From assembly GCA_024362935.1 (NCBI GenBank), contig JANCRA010000119.1, positions 1,247,501 through 1,311,500 on the forward strand: a stretch of 64,000 nt of DNA, given 5' to 3'. A model generated the notes under the pieces. The model did no database searches, was not told the origin of the DNA, and worked only from the letters and a program-made list of their open reading frames with translations. Source of the DNA: Setophaga petechia. Its lineage: Eukaryota > Chordata > Aves > Passeriformes > Parulidae. The translations under genes were made by a program, and so were the position numbers. This document shows, piece after piece, positions 1-11,250 of this stretch. Numbering within the stretch: position 1 is the stretch's first letter; each line of letters starts with the position of its first letter.

Positions 1-86
1 TAGCGGGGATGAACTGGGGGGATCTCCTTCCCCTTCCCTGTGGCACAGAGGCAAATCTCATCCTGTCCTTGTCCTTCCTCCTGCAG

Positions 87-835
<749 letters not shown>

Positions 836-1394
836 GGTGATCCATGTTCCCTGTCATCCATGCCGGGAAGACACCTGTCCCTTTTCCTGTCCTTGCCAAT
901 GGCATGATCTGGGATCAGAGAACATGAGGGTCTGGCCATGGCTGTGTCATTACAGTCACTCCCACTTCAGGTCATTGCCAGGGGCAGGAAAGGGACTATC
1001 TCTTTCCCCTGAGGAGAAGGGTGTCCTTTCCTGGTAGGAGGAAATATGTGGCCAGGAAGAGACAGGTGTAGTTTTCCTGCAAATAGTTTTTCATATCCCT
1101 TCTCTGTTCAATATTGTTTTATTCCTGTTTGTTCCTTATCTGGTTGCTGTTCCCAAGAAATTGTTCTTATCCCAGCCTGGGGTCTTTGCCTTTTGAGCTT
1201 TCCAAGGGAGGTGGGAGGGCAGCAGGTGGTAGCACGGTTTTAGCAGGAGCAGGAAATTGGGGGAATCCCATTCTTGAACCCTGGCCAATGGAGACTGAGC
1301 ATCCCAGCTGCTCCCATCCCTGGTGGCCATGGAAACAGCCTTGGGAGCGGGTCCCTGGCTGGGCCTGTGGGAACCTCTTCCCTCTGGTGCCCAG
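836..1394. other. Region without recognised gene
   Basis: This lies downstream of the zinc-finger exon and probably includes its old 3' untranslated sequence. Open frames here are short and show no known motif. I see no convincing repeat or RNA gene. Confidence 0.5.
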
Positions 1395-2275
1395 GGACAG
1401 GAGTGGAGGGAACGGCTGCAGCTGAGTCGGGGTAGGCTCAGGTTGGATGTCAGGAAAAGGTTTTTGCCCAGAGGCTGCTGGGGCCCTGCCCAGGATCCCC
1501 AGAGAAGGGTACCAGCTCCAGGGCTCTCTGAGCTCCAGTAGCGTTTGGACAGCGTTGGCTGGCTGTTGCAGTGTGTTGCAATATCCCCTTTCAGCTATCC
1601 CAGTCCCCCCACAGGTGTGGTAATACCTTCTCCCTTCCTCTCCCCTTGTCTCCTGCTAAGTGCTGTCAGTCATTTTTAACATTCCAGCAAGGCTGTCGTG
1701 TGGTTGGGAGAAGTTCAAAAGATGCCCCTTACCCTGGGCGTCATTGGGTTAGCCAAGTGTCATTATCCCTGAGATTCCACCTCCTCCCAGCGGGTTGGTG
1801 GCTCACCTGTCCTTCCCCCCGCCCCCGAGCTTAAAAGGAACCTGAGACCACATGCTGGGTTATTCTGTTGGAGCTGTTACTATGATTCAGATCTCTGTTT
1901 CCTTGGAATAAAGCTCTGGATTTTAACCCTCCATCAGCAACCATCTCCTTTCTCTTCACCTCGCCTAAGGACCTTCACCAGAGGTAAAACAGAGATTCCC
2001 ACAAGGCTGGACTTGGTTTCTAGTGCCTAGCTGCCATTTCCAGCTGGCCAGAGGTATCCCTGTGGTGGATGCCACAGCTGCTGCCTCCAGCCAAGAAGCT
2101 AAAGGTCCAGAATAGCCAGGCACGTTCCACCTGGATATATTGGGATCATTCCAATATACCAGGCCCAGGCTGGCATTGTTGGGGTGTCCTGTGCAGGGCC
2201 AGCAGTCGGACTGGAGGATCCTGATGGATCCCTCCTAGCTCAGCCAATTCTGTGGTTCTGGGATCCCATGAGCCT
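1395..2275 (+). mobile_element. CR1 LINE 3' end, split by a solo LTR
   Basis: The text at 1430-1563 (CTCAGGTTGGATGTCAGG, then a stretch ending in GGACAGCG) and at 2168-2275 (ATTGTTGGGGTGTCC, then a CTGTGGTTCTGGGATC tail) are adjacent parts of a CR1 3' end. They are separated by the LTR at 1564-2167. The copy is 5'-truncated, as most CR1 copies are, and encodes no protein. The left boundary is approximate. Confidence 0.7.
1564..2167 (+). mobile_element. Solo LTR inside CR1
   Basis: The 604-bp insert begins TGTTGCAG and ends GGCCCA. It is bounded by the direct repeat GGCTGGC at 1557-1563 and 2168-2174. A TTAAAA box at 1831-1836 and AATAAA at 1907-1912 give the U3-R-U5 order on the + strand. 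No internal retroviral sequence accompanies it, so it is a solo LTR. The 7-bp repeat is longer than the usual 4-6 bp and may include a chance match. Confidence 0.65.
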
Positions 2276-3142
2276 GGGCATGGGGCTGCAAATGGTTGCC
2301 ATGGCAATGGACTCTGGCTCCAGACCTGAGCTGGTGTCCATGGCAACCACCCCTGGGATGGGGTCTCCACGGAGCTGCCGAGGGACTGACCATGCGTATT
2401 GGTTTAGGTTTGCCAATTCTAGATTTCCTGACCAATGCACCAATTAATGTGCTGGGTTTTAGCGCTGGCCAAACACCAGTGCACCCACTAGAATATACAG
2501 CATTTCCTGCTGTGAGATAGGATTAGGAGGAAGGCAAAGCAGGTGCAAACCTTTAAAAGGATATAATGAAAGTTTTTTAAACTGTAAGTGATAAAAAGAA
2601 AGAATAGTAAGAATCAGAATAAAGCTTTTAGAACACTCCTCCTCCCCACACAATTTTTTCTTTCCCACTCACAATGTCCAGAAATAATTCAGTTCCTTTA
2701 TCGCTTCTAAAAATAGTCTTTCTTCTATTCACATGGGGGGCGAGTCCCTCTAGTACATTCATGGAGAGTGTTCCACAAGGAAACAGTTCTCTCATGGCTT
2801 CTAATTTTCAGGAATAACAGCTGCCTGGGAAAGTCTGCAATTGTGAAGTCCCTTCCATTTTTTCACAGCTTTTCCTGCAGCTGTGTTTATGGGCTATGCC
2901 AATTGATGGGGTACTGTTTTAAAGACAAGCTGTTCAAGAGCAAAGGTTCTCTTATCTATCTCTGAGATATCTTCATCTCTAGGAACAGAGGTCTTCTTCT
3001 TCTCTCCCTGGGGGTACAGGGTCTTCATCACTCCTCTCTTTCAACTTCTTATGGGATCACAGCTCCTTCAACATTTGCTTCCTTTAGCATGGAGGCCTTG
3101 GACTACAATTTGAATGAGTCATCTCTTGTCGCTGACATCTTT
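2276..3142. other. Region without recognised gene
   Basis: This is a moderately AT-rich stretch. Reading frames are short and carry no known motif. It may be old repeat sequence, but I cannot assign a family. Confidence 0.5.
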
Positions 3143-3510
3143 TGTGAAAAATCCTTTCTTAGGATTTTTCCTGCTGGAGCTGAGAAGTTTCAGTAACAAA
3201 TGTAAACAGTTATTATCTGCTGCTGTGGAATGCAACAGGTCCACCTGTGATTGGTCTTCTGTAGATGTTTGGATTTACTGACCACTCATGGTGCAGCTGC
3301 TATCACTCTCTGCCGAGAGACACACCTTTGTTATTATTCTTTCTATTCTGTTCTTAGCTTAGCCAGCTTCTGAAGAAGCTGCTTTCCTTTCTATTCCTAT
3401 CTAGTATAGTTATAATGTATATCATAAGATTATAAATCAAGCCTTCTGATAATGGAATCAAGATTCCTCGTCTCTTCCATTCTCTAAAAATCCCTGTGAC
3501 CACCGTCACA
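3143..3510 (+). mobile_element. Solo LTR, ERVK-like
   Basis: The 368-bp element begins TGTGAAAAATCC and ends CACCGTCACA, with short inverted ends TGTG/CACA. Its AT-rich centre (TATAGTTATAATG) and overall composition resemble short ERVK-type LTRs common in passerines. The flanks ATCTTT (3137-3142) and ATCTCC (3511-3516) look like a 6-bp target duplication with two substitutions. No internal region is present. Confidence 0.65.
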
Positions 3511-3984
3511 ATCTCCCCATACTTTGATGCCTTTTAGGGAAACAGAGTCTGATGAATCAATGACATCCTTCTCCATAGCTCTACAAGAGGATTTCAGCCC
3601 CACGATCAAGACATTTCTTCATGCCTCCCATCTGGAACTTGACTCTTTCTTCACTGACCCTGGTGTGTTCATGTTGTTTCTTTATGTGTTCTCACTTTGT
3701 CCTTTTCTCTCTCTTGAGGGAGAATGGAAGCACTGAAAGAGTCCATATTTCACCCGGGGCCTGCAGATGGTTCCGTGACCCTGGCCAGGCTCGGTGCTTG
3801 CGGCCGGAGCTGTTTTACGATGGAGGTTTCTGCAGCGGCTGCGCTGGGGCTGTGTCAGGATGGGCCGCGCTGGGGCAGGGCCAGGATCTCAGCAGCCAGG
3901 CCAGAGCACAGCAGCAGCACGGCCGGGGGCCGATGGCTTCTCCTCCCCCTGCCTGGTGGTTTTTGGGCTGTCCTTTCAGGGTTT
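3511..3984. other. Region without recognised gene
   Basis: The sequence turns GC-rich after about 3740. The overlapping open frames of 60-180 codons show no domain and run on alternative frames, so I treat them as chance frames. Confidence 0.45.
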
Positions 3985-4653
3985 TAGGGTTTCTCCCAAA
4001 TTTTAGGGCAAATCTGGGAGAAAACCTCCAAAAGGGCCCCCTTCAGAAAGCCAACACACGCGGCTCCTCCCTACACCGCGTTTGGGAAAAATTTCCTTGG
4101 AGAGAAGTGGAAAAAACCTGTTTATTTAACAGGGCAAGCACTCCCCAGCACACAAAATGAACAATACCAGATGACAAACCTCATTCACTGCTCTGAAGAG
4201 ATGACAAATCCAGAAAGTCTCTCCTGGCAGTGGTTGCTCTGTTATCAGTCCCTCCAGCGCTGGCAAAGGCTGTTGCCCAGAGTAGGCCTCCAGCAGGATG
4301 CAAAGTGTGAGCCCTTGGTGTTTCCCCAGGTCCTGATCTGCAGCAGGTTCAAATGGTTCCAAGAAAAGGGAAAGAAAAAACAGTCCATGGAAAACTTGAA
4401 CTGCCTCAGCTAGCTAAACTAACTAACTAACTAAAAAGCAAAAGGAGCATGGTGTTCTGCCCCATCCATGCCCTGAAAACAACATTGTTCCAACAGACTG
4501 TGGAGGAGTGAGTCCAGTCCCTGATAACAAACTCTGTGCTTCTTCTTCTCCCCACGTTCCCTTTCAGCCACTCTTGAAGGCACAGAATATAATATCCAGC
4601 ATAAACAGAACACACGACTGGGGATACAAGCATCATAACATCACCCGAGGACT
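3985..4653 (-). mobile_element. Diverged LTR of the ERVL family (LTR-A type)
   Basis: Read on the minus strand this aligns along its length with the LTRs of the provirus at 5186-8613. Shared blocks are the AGCTAGCTGAGGCA segment, a GATCAGTCCCT-like segment, a TTTATT polyadenylation region and the AAATTT-rich end. It is clearly older than those LTRs. The same LTR occurs in the mirrored arm at 63506-64000, so it predates the inverted duplication. Confidence 0.7.
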
Positions 4654-5180
4654 TGGGCGAATCACAACTGAGGCAGAATCTTGGCTGAGCTGGCCTGGCC
4701 TGGGGCTGCTCTTGGGGCCCGGCAGATCCTGGCTCAGCCTGGGCTGGCGGCAGGGCAGAGCTCAGTAGTGGCAAGATGACAGCAGCCACAGCCACGGCCC
4801 AGCCCGGCCTGGGCCCCACGGCCTCCCCTGGCCCTGCCCAGCAGCCAATGGGGCCTGGGGGCTCCCCAGGAAGGGCCAAGCCCACGGCAGGGGCAGCCAA
4901 GCCCGCCCCGGCCAAGGCGGGGATCAGGATGGCCAGTGAGCTCTGTGGCAGCTGAAAAAGATAGAGGTGTTTCCCAGGATTGTTCCCTTTTTATATGCAT
5001 GTTCACAGAGGCATATCAGCTTTCTCAGTGGTTTAACAGATTGTCACTTCTCAAAGCTAATTACTGACTGGTTTTTGTGTCAGACACGGAGGAAATTGCA
5101 GCTTCTCTTTGCATCACTTTTGTAAATGCCTCCCATGCAAAACTAATACACCATAGCAACAATGGGGCCTGGTGGTGTTT
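4654..5180 (-). other. GC-rich segment with conserved TATA and open frame
   Basis: On the minus strand a ATGCATATAAAAAGGG motif near 4990-5003 is followed by a GC-rich open frame with an alanine/leucine-rich start. This resembles a signal peptide but has no clear ATG. The frame runs on into the LTR (162 codons, 4427-4915). The mirrored arm (62951-63505) keeps the TATA-like motif and most of the frame with substitutions and a tandem duplication. I do not recognise a gene; the frame may be a by-product of high GC. Confidence 0.35.
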
Positions 5181-5185
5181 GCCTC

Positions 5186-5852
5186 GGTCCAGGTTTAGAG
5201 TAAATTTGGGGAAAAAATTCCCCAAAGTAGCTCTAGTGAGAAAACAGATCCAATCGGCCCCTCTTCCCCCTCAACTGGTCCAGGAGGAAAAACAGTACCC
5301 CCTTGGAGAAAGGTGGAAAAAAACCCCTGTTTATTAAACAATAAAACTAAAACAATATCAAACAATGAGACCCCTTGCCACTCTAAAAGAGATGACAAAC
5401 TGAGAAAACCCCCCCCCCCCCCTCCCCGGGTTGCAGCTCACTCAGTCTCTGATCAGTCCCTACGGTGCTGGAATCGTCGCAGGTCAGGCCCGGCCCAGTG
5501 GGCCAGAAATGTGAGCTGCCGGTGCTCTCCTGGGTGTTCAGTCCAGAGCAGGTTTCAAAAGGTCCAAAGGAAAAGGAAAAAAACCACAGTCCAGGGAACT
5601 TCTTTGCCTCAGCTAGCTAACACTAACTAAAAAGCAAAAGAAGCACTCTGTCCGTCGTCTGTCTGCAGACAACAACTGCCAGCCAGGAGAAGGAATGTGG
5701 GGGAGTGACAGGAGTATCTGGAGGAAAACAAAACCCTGCTTTTTTTCTCCCCCTTCACTGTCTGCAATAAGTCTTAAAAGTGCAAAACTTACTATTTAGC
5801 ACAAACAGAACAAGACGATTGGGGATAAAAGCATCATACAGCCAACCCAGCA
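5186..5852 (-). repeat. 3' LTR of the left-arm ERVL
   Basis: The 667-bp LTR reads TGCTGGGTTGGC at its start and CTAAACCTGGACC at its end on the minus strand. It carries the TTTATTAAACAATAAAAC polyadenylation region. It matches the 5' LTR at 7956-8613 except for scattered substitutions and a C-run of different length near 5409. The start (TGCTGG rather than TGTCCTGG) and the final CC rather than CA are mutations relative to sister LTRs. Confidence 0.88.
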
Positions 5853-5871
5853 CATTCCACCCCTTATCCCC
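5853..5871 (-). other. Polypurine tract of the left-arm ERVL
   Basis: On the minus strand GGGGATAAGGGGTGGAATG abuts the 3' LTR. This is the usual position of the plus-strand primer. The provirus at 22299 has a matching tract before its 3' LTR. Confidence 0.75.
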
Positions 5872-6069
5872 ATATCGTCTGCTTATTACCAAAACTAATA
5901 TAAATTCTAACTCTATAAATACATGCATTATACATTCATTATACAGCTATATACAGACAATGGCAATAGCATTCAGCATTCAGCAAACAGTGATATTTAC
6001 ACATGGGTTTTATCCAACAATCAGATCTCCTTGAGGTACACATCATGTTCTTCCATCTTTTTGCATTAT

Positions 6070-6516
6070 CTACCATGTGCAACCTGGTCCCTGAGCAAAA
6101 ACAACCCCACGAATGGGTTTGTCTGTATTCGAGGCAGAGTTAATCCAAACTGTCTTCCCTAACAAACCTCTGACATGTACCACTGGGACTTTGTCTCCAT
6201 CCACTCTATGCAAAGGCTCAGACTGGGCAGGGCCCATTCGGTTAGTAAAGGCTCGGGTGTTAACTAACCAGGTGACTTTTGCCAGATGCTGCTCCCAGTT
6301 TTTGGAAGTTCCCCCACCGAATGCTTTCAATGTGGTTTTTAACAGTCCATTGTACCTCTCCACTTTGCCTGCAGCTGGTGCATGGTAGGGAGTATGGTAC
6401 ACCCACTCAATGCCATGTTCCCTAGCCCAGGTGTTGATAAGGCTGTTCTTGAAATGAGTCCTGTTGTCTGACTCAATCCTCTCAAGCGTTGGATCCCTTG
6501 CTCTATGGTCTTCCAC
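6070..6516 (-). pseudogene. pol: pol integrase C-terminal remnant
   Basis: The frame of 148 codons covers the second half of the integrase core and the C-terminal domain. It keeps the second acidic catalytic position (ESDNRTHF) and the glutamate (GKVERYNG). The first catalytic Asp and the zinc-binding N-terminus were lost in the deletion. It begins near 6500 where gag sequence is joined to integrase sequence in a different frame. The frame runs to the polypurine tract, the normal end of an ERVL pol without env. Confidence 0.8.
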
Positions 6517-7196
6517 TGAGTTTGTTGCATATAAAGATCATCTGCACACAGGTATCTTTGTGCAACACTGTCCAAGACCCGAGACCAGAGGCTGTGTGGA
6601 TTAGCCCCCCTCATCATTCCATGGTCAATGACAGGATCCTGTGACAGGGACCCCAAATGCCTCGCTTCAGTGCCATCCAGAATTGTAGCCTCGCCTGCAG
6701 CATCCCAGAGACGAACTAACCAACTAATTATGGATTCATCAGGTCGTCGGGTGTAATCCTTCCGTAGGCCATGAAGGTCCTTCAGGGAAAAGGACTCAGT
6801 ATTTGCGTCTGATCCTGCACCTGCTGCTTTGACTCCTGATTTTATGTCAGGAGGCATCGAGGTTCCTTCTCCTGTATCACCATCATCATCGTCATCATCC
6901 ACTGGTCGATTAGTTTTTTCTGTGCATTTCCCACTTCTAGTACTGGTAGCAACAGCCATGGGTTTAGATGCTGGCTTAGGCTCACTGTCTGGTTTGGCTG
7001 CTGGCTTTGAGTCTGGGCTGTTGGCTACAGCTTGAGTGACTGGGATAGCTGATTTATCTCCCTGCCCCCCTGCCTCTGTCTGCTGCCCTACACTATCTAA
7101 CAAAGTGCGATAAGCATAGGCCAGGGCCCAGCTTATTGCAATTAGCCTTTTCTCCTTAGAATCGTCATGGCACTTCTCTTTTCGGTATTTCTTCAC
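6500..7196 (-). pseudogene. gag: gag fragment joined to pol
   Basis: The frame starts MKKYRKEKCHDDSKEK. It carries a basic/proline-rich stretch, an acidic run of Asp near the middle and the conserved segment LKDLHGLRKDYTRRPDESII. It matches gag of the proviruses at 18250 and 22299. The part downstream of DDLYMQQTQWKTIEQGIQ is missing: after about 6500 the frame enters integrase DNA in the wrong frame and ends at 6339. A stop just upstream (TGG to TGA in the FSDPVDWD region) separates it from the upstream half at 7233-7709. Confidence 0.8.
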
Positions 7197-7232
7197 CTCA
7201 GCTGGGTTCTGAATTTGTTCCCATGGAAAATC

Positions 7233-7709
7233 TCAGTCTACAGGATCAGAAAATTCCTTCAGGGTTTGGCCTATATTTTCCAATTTTCCACACCACTCAG
7301 GATTTTTCACACCTGCATCTGCTTCTGGGTCAGGGGTCTCACCAGCTCCTCTGGATATCTCAGCCCTCACTCTAGAGAGGCTACAGACAACATAGAGGAA
7401 GCCTACCAGATTAAATACCAGAAAGATGGTCTCTTTAACATTCAAGGGAAACGGAACATTCTCAAAAAGTGACATCACAGATCCAGAGGAGAAGAAGGAA
7501 AAGAAAGGCTGGAAAGCCGTATTCTCGGCTCCTCCTCTAACAGACTGAGTGTAATTACTAGACTGAGTGTAATTACTAATAAATTCCCAAAATGTGCTAC
7601 TGGAATTGGGATGCAGGGTAGGATGAAGGAACCATAAACCATACATGTCGGAAAGAGACGCCAGTATCTTTGTAAACGCTTTATAAATCATTATCATCAA
7701 GGCCAGCAC
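7233..7709 (-). pseudogene. gag: ERVL leader/gag N-terminal frame
   Basis: This 158-codon frame has two hydrophobic stretches: LALMIMIYKAFTKILASL near the start and ETIFLVFNLVGFLYVVCSL near residue 90. The gag-type segment AEISRGAGETPDPEADAGV follows. The two other ERVL copies have the same arrangement. It ends at a stop before the gag body (6500-7196). A frameshift near 7710 parts it from further leader frame (7681-8043). The hydrophobic parts could be membrane-inserting; that is inference. Confidence 0.65.
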
Positions 7710-7926
7710 AACAGCTATTCCAATCTACGCCTGTACCGCAAAAATTACGTGTTATGGACAATATTCCTAGTGACCAGAAAGGCATTGACCTCTCAAAAAG
7801 GTCTAGAGACCAGAGCCACATGAGGGCTTTCACCCCCAGGGACATTATGGATTGAAGCAGGATGTCTACTGACTGCTTTAACAACAAAAACCACACAAAT
7901 AGTAGAGCTTTTTTCCACCTTTTCCA

Positions 7927-7945
7927 GCCCCACAACTGGGCACCA
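7927..7945 (-). other. Primer binding site, lysine-tRNA type
   Basis: On the minus strand TGGTGCCCAGTTGTGGGGC lies 10 nt after the 5' LTR end. It resembles the lysine tRNA(1,2) site TGGCGCCCAACGTGGGGC. The site in the provirus at 22299 is closer to that form. Confidence 0.65.
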
Positions 7946-7955
7946 ATTTTGTATT

Positions 7956-8613
7956 TGTCCAGGTTTAGAATAAATTTGGGGAAAAAATTCCCCAAAGTAG
8001 CTCCAGTGAGAAAACAGATCCAATCGGCCCCTCCCCCCCCCAACTGGTCCGGGAGGAAAAACAGTACCTCCTTGGAGAAAGGTGGAAAAAAAACCCCTGT
8101 TTATTAAACAATAAAACTAAAACAATAACAAACAATGAGACCCTTTGTCACTCTAAAAAAAAAGACAAACTGAGGACAACCCCTCCCGGGGTTGCAGCTT
8201 ATTGTCTCCAATCAGTCCCTCCGGTGTTGGGATTGTTGCAGGCCAGGCCCGGCCCAGTGGGCCAGAAATGTGAGCTGCCGGTGCTCTCCTGGGTGTTCAG
8301 TCCAGAGCAGGTTTCAAAAGGTCCAAAGAAAAGGGAAAAAAACCACAGTCCAGGGAACTTCTTTGCCTCAGCTAGCTGAAAACTAACTAAAAAGCAAAAG
8401 AAGCGCTCTGTCTGTCGTCTGTCTGCAGACAACAACCACCAACCAGGAGAAGGAATGTGGGGGAGTGACAGGAGTATCTGGAGGGAAAAAAAACCTGCAT
8501 TTTCTCTCCCCCTTCACAGTCTGCAATAAGTCTTAAAGGTGCAAAACTTACTATTTGGCACAAACAGAACAAGACGATTGGGGGTAAAAGCATCATACAG
8601 CCAACCCAGGACA
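7956..8613 (-). repeat. 5' LTR of the left-arm ERVL
   Basis: The 658-bp LTR begins TGTCCTGGGTTGGC and ends CTGGACA on the minus strand. It is the upstream partner of 5186-5852 and is directly followed outward by the target duplication GCCTC (8614-8618). Confidence 0.88.
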
Positions 8614-8639
8614 GCCTCCTAAGGAACCGAGTTGCCACA

Positions 8640-8940
8640 GGCCCTCAGAGGGGTTCCATGAAGACATTCCAAGAGTCTCCACTTTGTTCAAGAGCTGGAA
8701 TGTCACACACAGAGACAGGGGCTCCATGGAGACCTCCCAGGGCTTTCTGGGCATGGTAAAGAGCCTTGTGGTCAGAGGCAGTCACAGCCATTCCATAGTG
8801 ACATCCCAGGCCACCTTGGGCTGCAAAGGCACCAATCTGTCACAGGCACTCACGGGGGCTCAGCGCTGACATCCCAGGAGTTCCCAGGCTGCCAAAGAGC
8901 CGGGATGTCCCAGACACTCACAGGGGCTCCTGTCATGGGC
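8640..8940 (+). repeat. Tandem repeat of about 72 bp
   Basis: About four degenerate units share CACTCACAGGGGCTC, a CCATGGAGACxTCCCAGG-like core and GGAATGTCACA. The inverted copy is at 62681-62940. The uninserted site (CCCAGG, 8883-8888) for the LTR at 62354-62680 lies in this array. Confidence 0.6.
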
Positions 8941-11245
8941 ACAGTGGGAGCTTCAGGCAAAAGCTTTGTTTCTTTATTGGAAAAACTCCTGCTGAGTCAT
9001 GAGGTGGAGAAATGACATCCAGCAGCCACCACAGAACCCCAAAAACCCTGCAGGACCCCTAGACTTCTACACTTCCTTCACAGAGAGGAGACTGGGGGCA
9101 GCTGGACCCAATCCCAGCCCCAGACTTTGACACAGGTGCAAATCATTGGACAGGTGGAATTGAGCTTTAATGTAACTTGTCCCACAGGATTAATGATGAA
9201 ATACCAGGTAGACTTGTAGAAATACAGCTCTGATTGATTCTGATCATGATTAGACAGAAATATCTTGATCAGAGTTCTTTCCTCCACAGCACTGGAGCTC
9301 TATCCATTAGAATATTCTGCTCTAGGCAGCAGTTTTCAAGTCAACAGGGCCTTGCTGGAGTTGCTGGAGCCCATTGCAGGCAGAGCCTCCTGCTCCAGCA
9401 GCAACTGCCTTTCCTGTGCCATGAGCAGGGCAGGTCCCGCTGCAGGAAAAGCCCCAGGCCAGCCCCAGCACAGGGAAGGCCTCGGGCACAAGGGCAGAGT
9501 GCCGTGCTGGGAGCTGGGCCAGGGACAGCCTGAGGCACCAAAGGCACCTTGGCAGCAGCAGCTGCTTGCAGGCCATGGCCAGAAGCCTCCCTTGGCAGCC
9601 CGGCCTGGTGGCCACCACTGCAGAGCTGCTGTCTCAGGGCTCATTCCTGGCTGGGCTCTGAAAAGCTGCTTGTGCTCCAGGAGCCTGACTGGGAAGCCAT
9701 TGGCCCCAGCTCCTCGGGGACAAGATATTAATGACAAAACTCTTCATGCCAGCAGAGACAAGGCAGGGGCAGAGCAAAGGGGAGAGCCTGGCCCAGAGGA
9801 CAGGGCTGCCATGGTGATGGCTGTCAGGTCACTGCCCAGCAGCAGCCTGGCTGCCCTCAGCAGACATTCTGGCCAGAAGCCTTGTGAGGTCACCCAGCAC
9901 AGCAAAGAACCCACACTACAGGAATTCCATCCTTGGGGAGGAGATGGAGTTTTACTATGTCAGGTTGCACAAAGCTCTTGCTCTTGGACAATTCCTGGGA
10001 TGGTGCATCCACTTCTCTGGGAAAACAGTTGCAGTTTTGTTCCACTCTCAGCATTGTAAAATATTTCCGAATTCTAACAAATGTAAATCCAAACTCATTT
10101 GCTTTAGACATATTGACCCTTGTTCTGCCACTGCAAGATTTGGGAGAAAATACCTTTTGGCACTATTTTCCCATTTTGACACACCTTGGAGAGGACCCAA
10201 ACATCTCCCAGGATGGGATTTGGAGGCCTCATCACATAACCAGCAGGTAGAGGCTGCAGGTTCTGGGCTCAGTGGGGTGGAGACTGAGGACAGAACAGGA
10301 GTAGCCTGGCAGGGGCTGAAGGGTGGTTTCAGAGAGGCTGGAGCTTTTCTTCCTAGAGGATATAAGCATGAGAAGGAAATAATGGCAGCAAGGGCAGCTG
10401 GGGAGGCCCAGGCTGGGCAGCAGCAGAAAGGAATTTCCCTGCCAGGGCAGGGCTGTGGTGCAGCAGGTCCCCAGCAGGAGCCTGGAGCAGCCCAAGGCTT
10501 TGTGTGGGTAGGCAGAGGCAGGCAGGAAGCAGAGGTGTCATCAAAGGAAGGACCCAGCCAGGTGTGGCAGCTGGGGGATGCTGACAGCCTGCAGGGACAG
10601 AGGCGCAGGGCAGGGACAGCGTGGGACAGCCTGGGCTGCACAGGGCACAGGGATGGGCAGCAGCTGCAAGACAGCCCTGACAGAGCCAACTTGGGCAGCT
10701 CTTTGGCCATGGCTGCTGGCCCTGGGGCCAGAAGGGGACAAGTGACCCTTGCAGGTCTGGGGCCTCATTGCCTCCTTGTCCCTGCTCAGCAGCCTGGCAG
10801 GGGCTGCCCCATGCTCCTGCCCTTGGCATTGCCCATCCCCACATGCCAGTGCCCATCCCGGGAAGAGCCCTGAGCAATGAGGGAGGGACAGGATCTGCCT
10901 GGCCAGGGGCTGGAGCTCAGGCCTTGGCCCTTTGCATTCCTGAAACATATCCAGGTGTGCTCAGCACAGAGACACCTTTCCCTTGCTTCCCTGCCTGTCA
11001 TCAGTGCTTCCAGGGTTCTGCTCTACCTGAAACCTGGGGGCAGTTTCACATGAGTTGTGTCCCTCAGTGGGATCCATTAGAAGTTAATGAAAGTTTGGAC
11101 TTCAATTGTGAGTTTGAATTCTTCAGAAGTTTATTGAGCGCACTCTGAGGTGCTGAGTCTGATGCAAACAGCACCAAAGCCTTGAGAGGGTCATTGAAGT
11201 CCTTGTGCTGTTTCCGTGCTGCTGAGCTGGGCCGGGCTGCTGGCT
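8941..11245 (+). repeat. Non-coding part of arms A and D
   Basis: There is no recognisable gene. The stretch is mirrored at 60330-62340. Long open frames (such as 9265-10059 and 9884-10873) are open on both strands in GC-rich DNA, and the mirrored copy opens a different combination of frames. The part from about 10480 is family D, also found at 34740-35430 and 46110-46960. A GATTAGACAGAAATATC segment near 9248 and its mirror near 61975 bound the most similar patch. Confidence 0.6.
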
Positions 11246-11250
11246 CAGTG

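Larger units (their letters stand above)
5186..8613 (-). mobile_element. ERVL-type provirus, internally deleted, with both LTRs
   Basis: This is a complete insertion with 5-bp target duplications GCCTC at 5181-5185 and 8614-8618. On the minus strand the order is 5' LTR (8613-7956), primer binding site, leader frame, gag start, a deletion, integrase end, polypurine tract, 3' LTR (5852-5186). Protease, reverse transcriptase and RNase H are gone. The mirrored arm carries the uninserted site at 62946-62950. A 5-bp duplication and a spuma-like pol fit class III (ERVL). It cannot move by itself. Confidence 0.9.

Noticed and set aside
1..86. Additional zinc-finger gene exons such as a KRAB or SCAN domain
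   Set aside because: Only intron-like sequence and an acceptor site are visible before the finger exon.
9265..10873. Long overlapping open frames of 264 and 329 codons, partly repeated in the other arm
   Set aside because: The mirrored frame (60945-61883) switches between left-arm frames, equally long frames exist on the opposite strand, and no domain or splice structure is seen.
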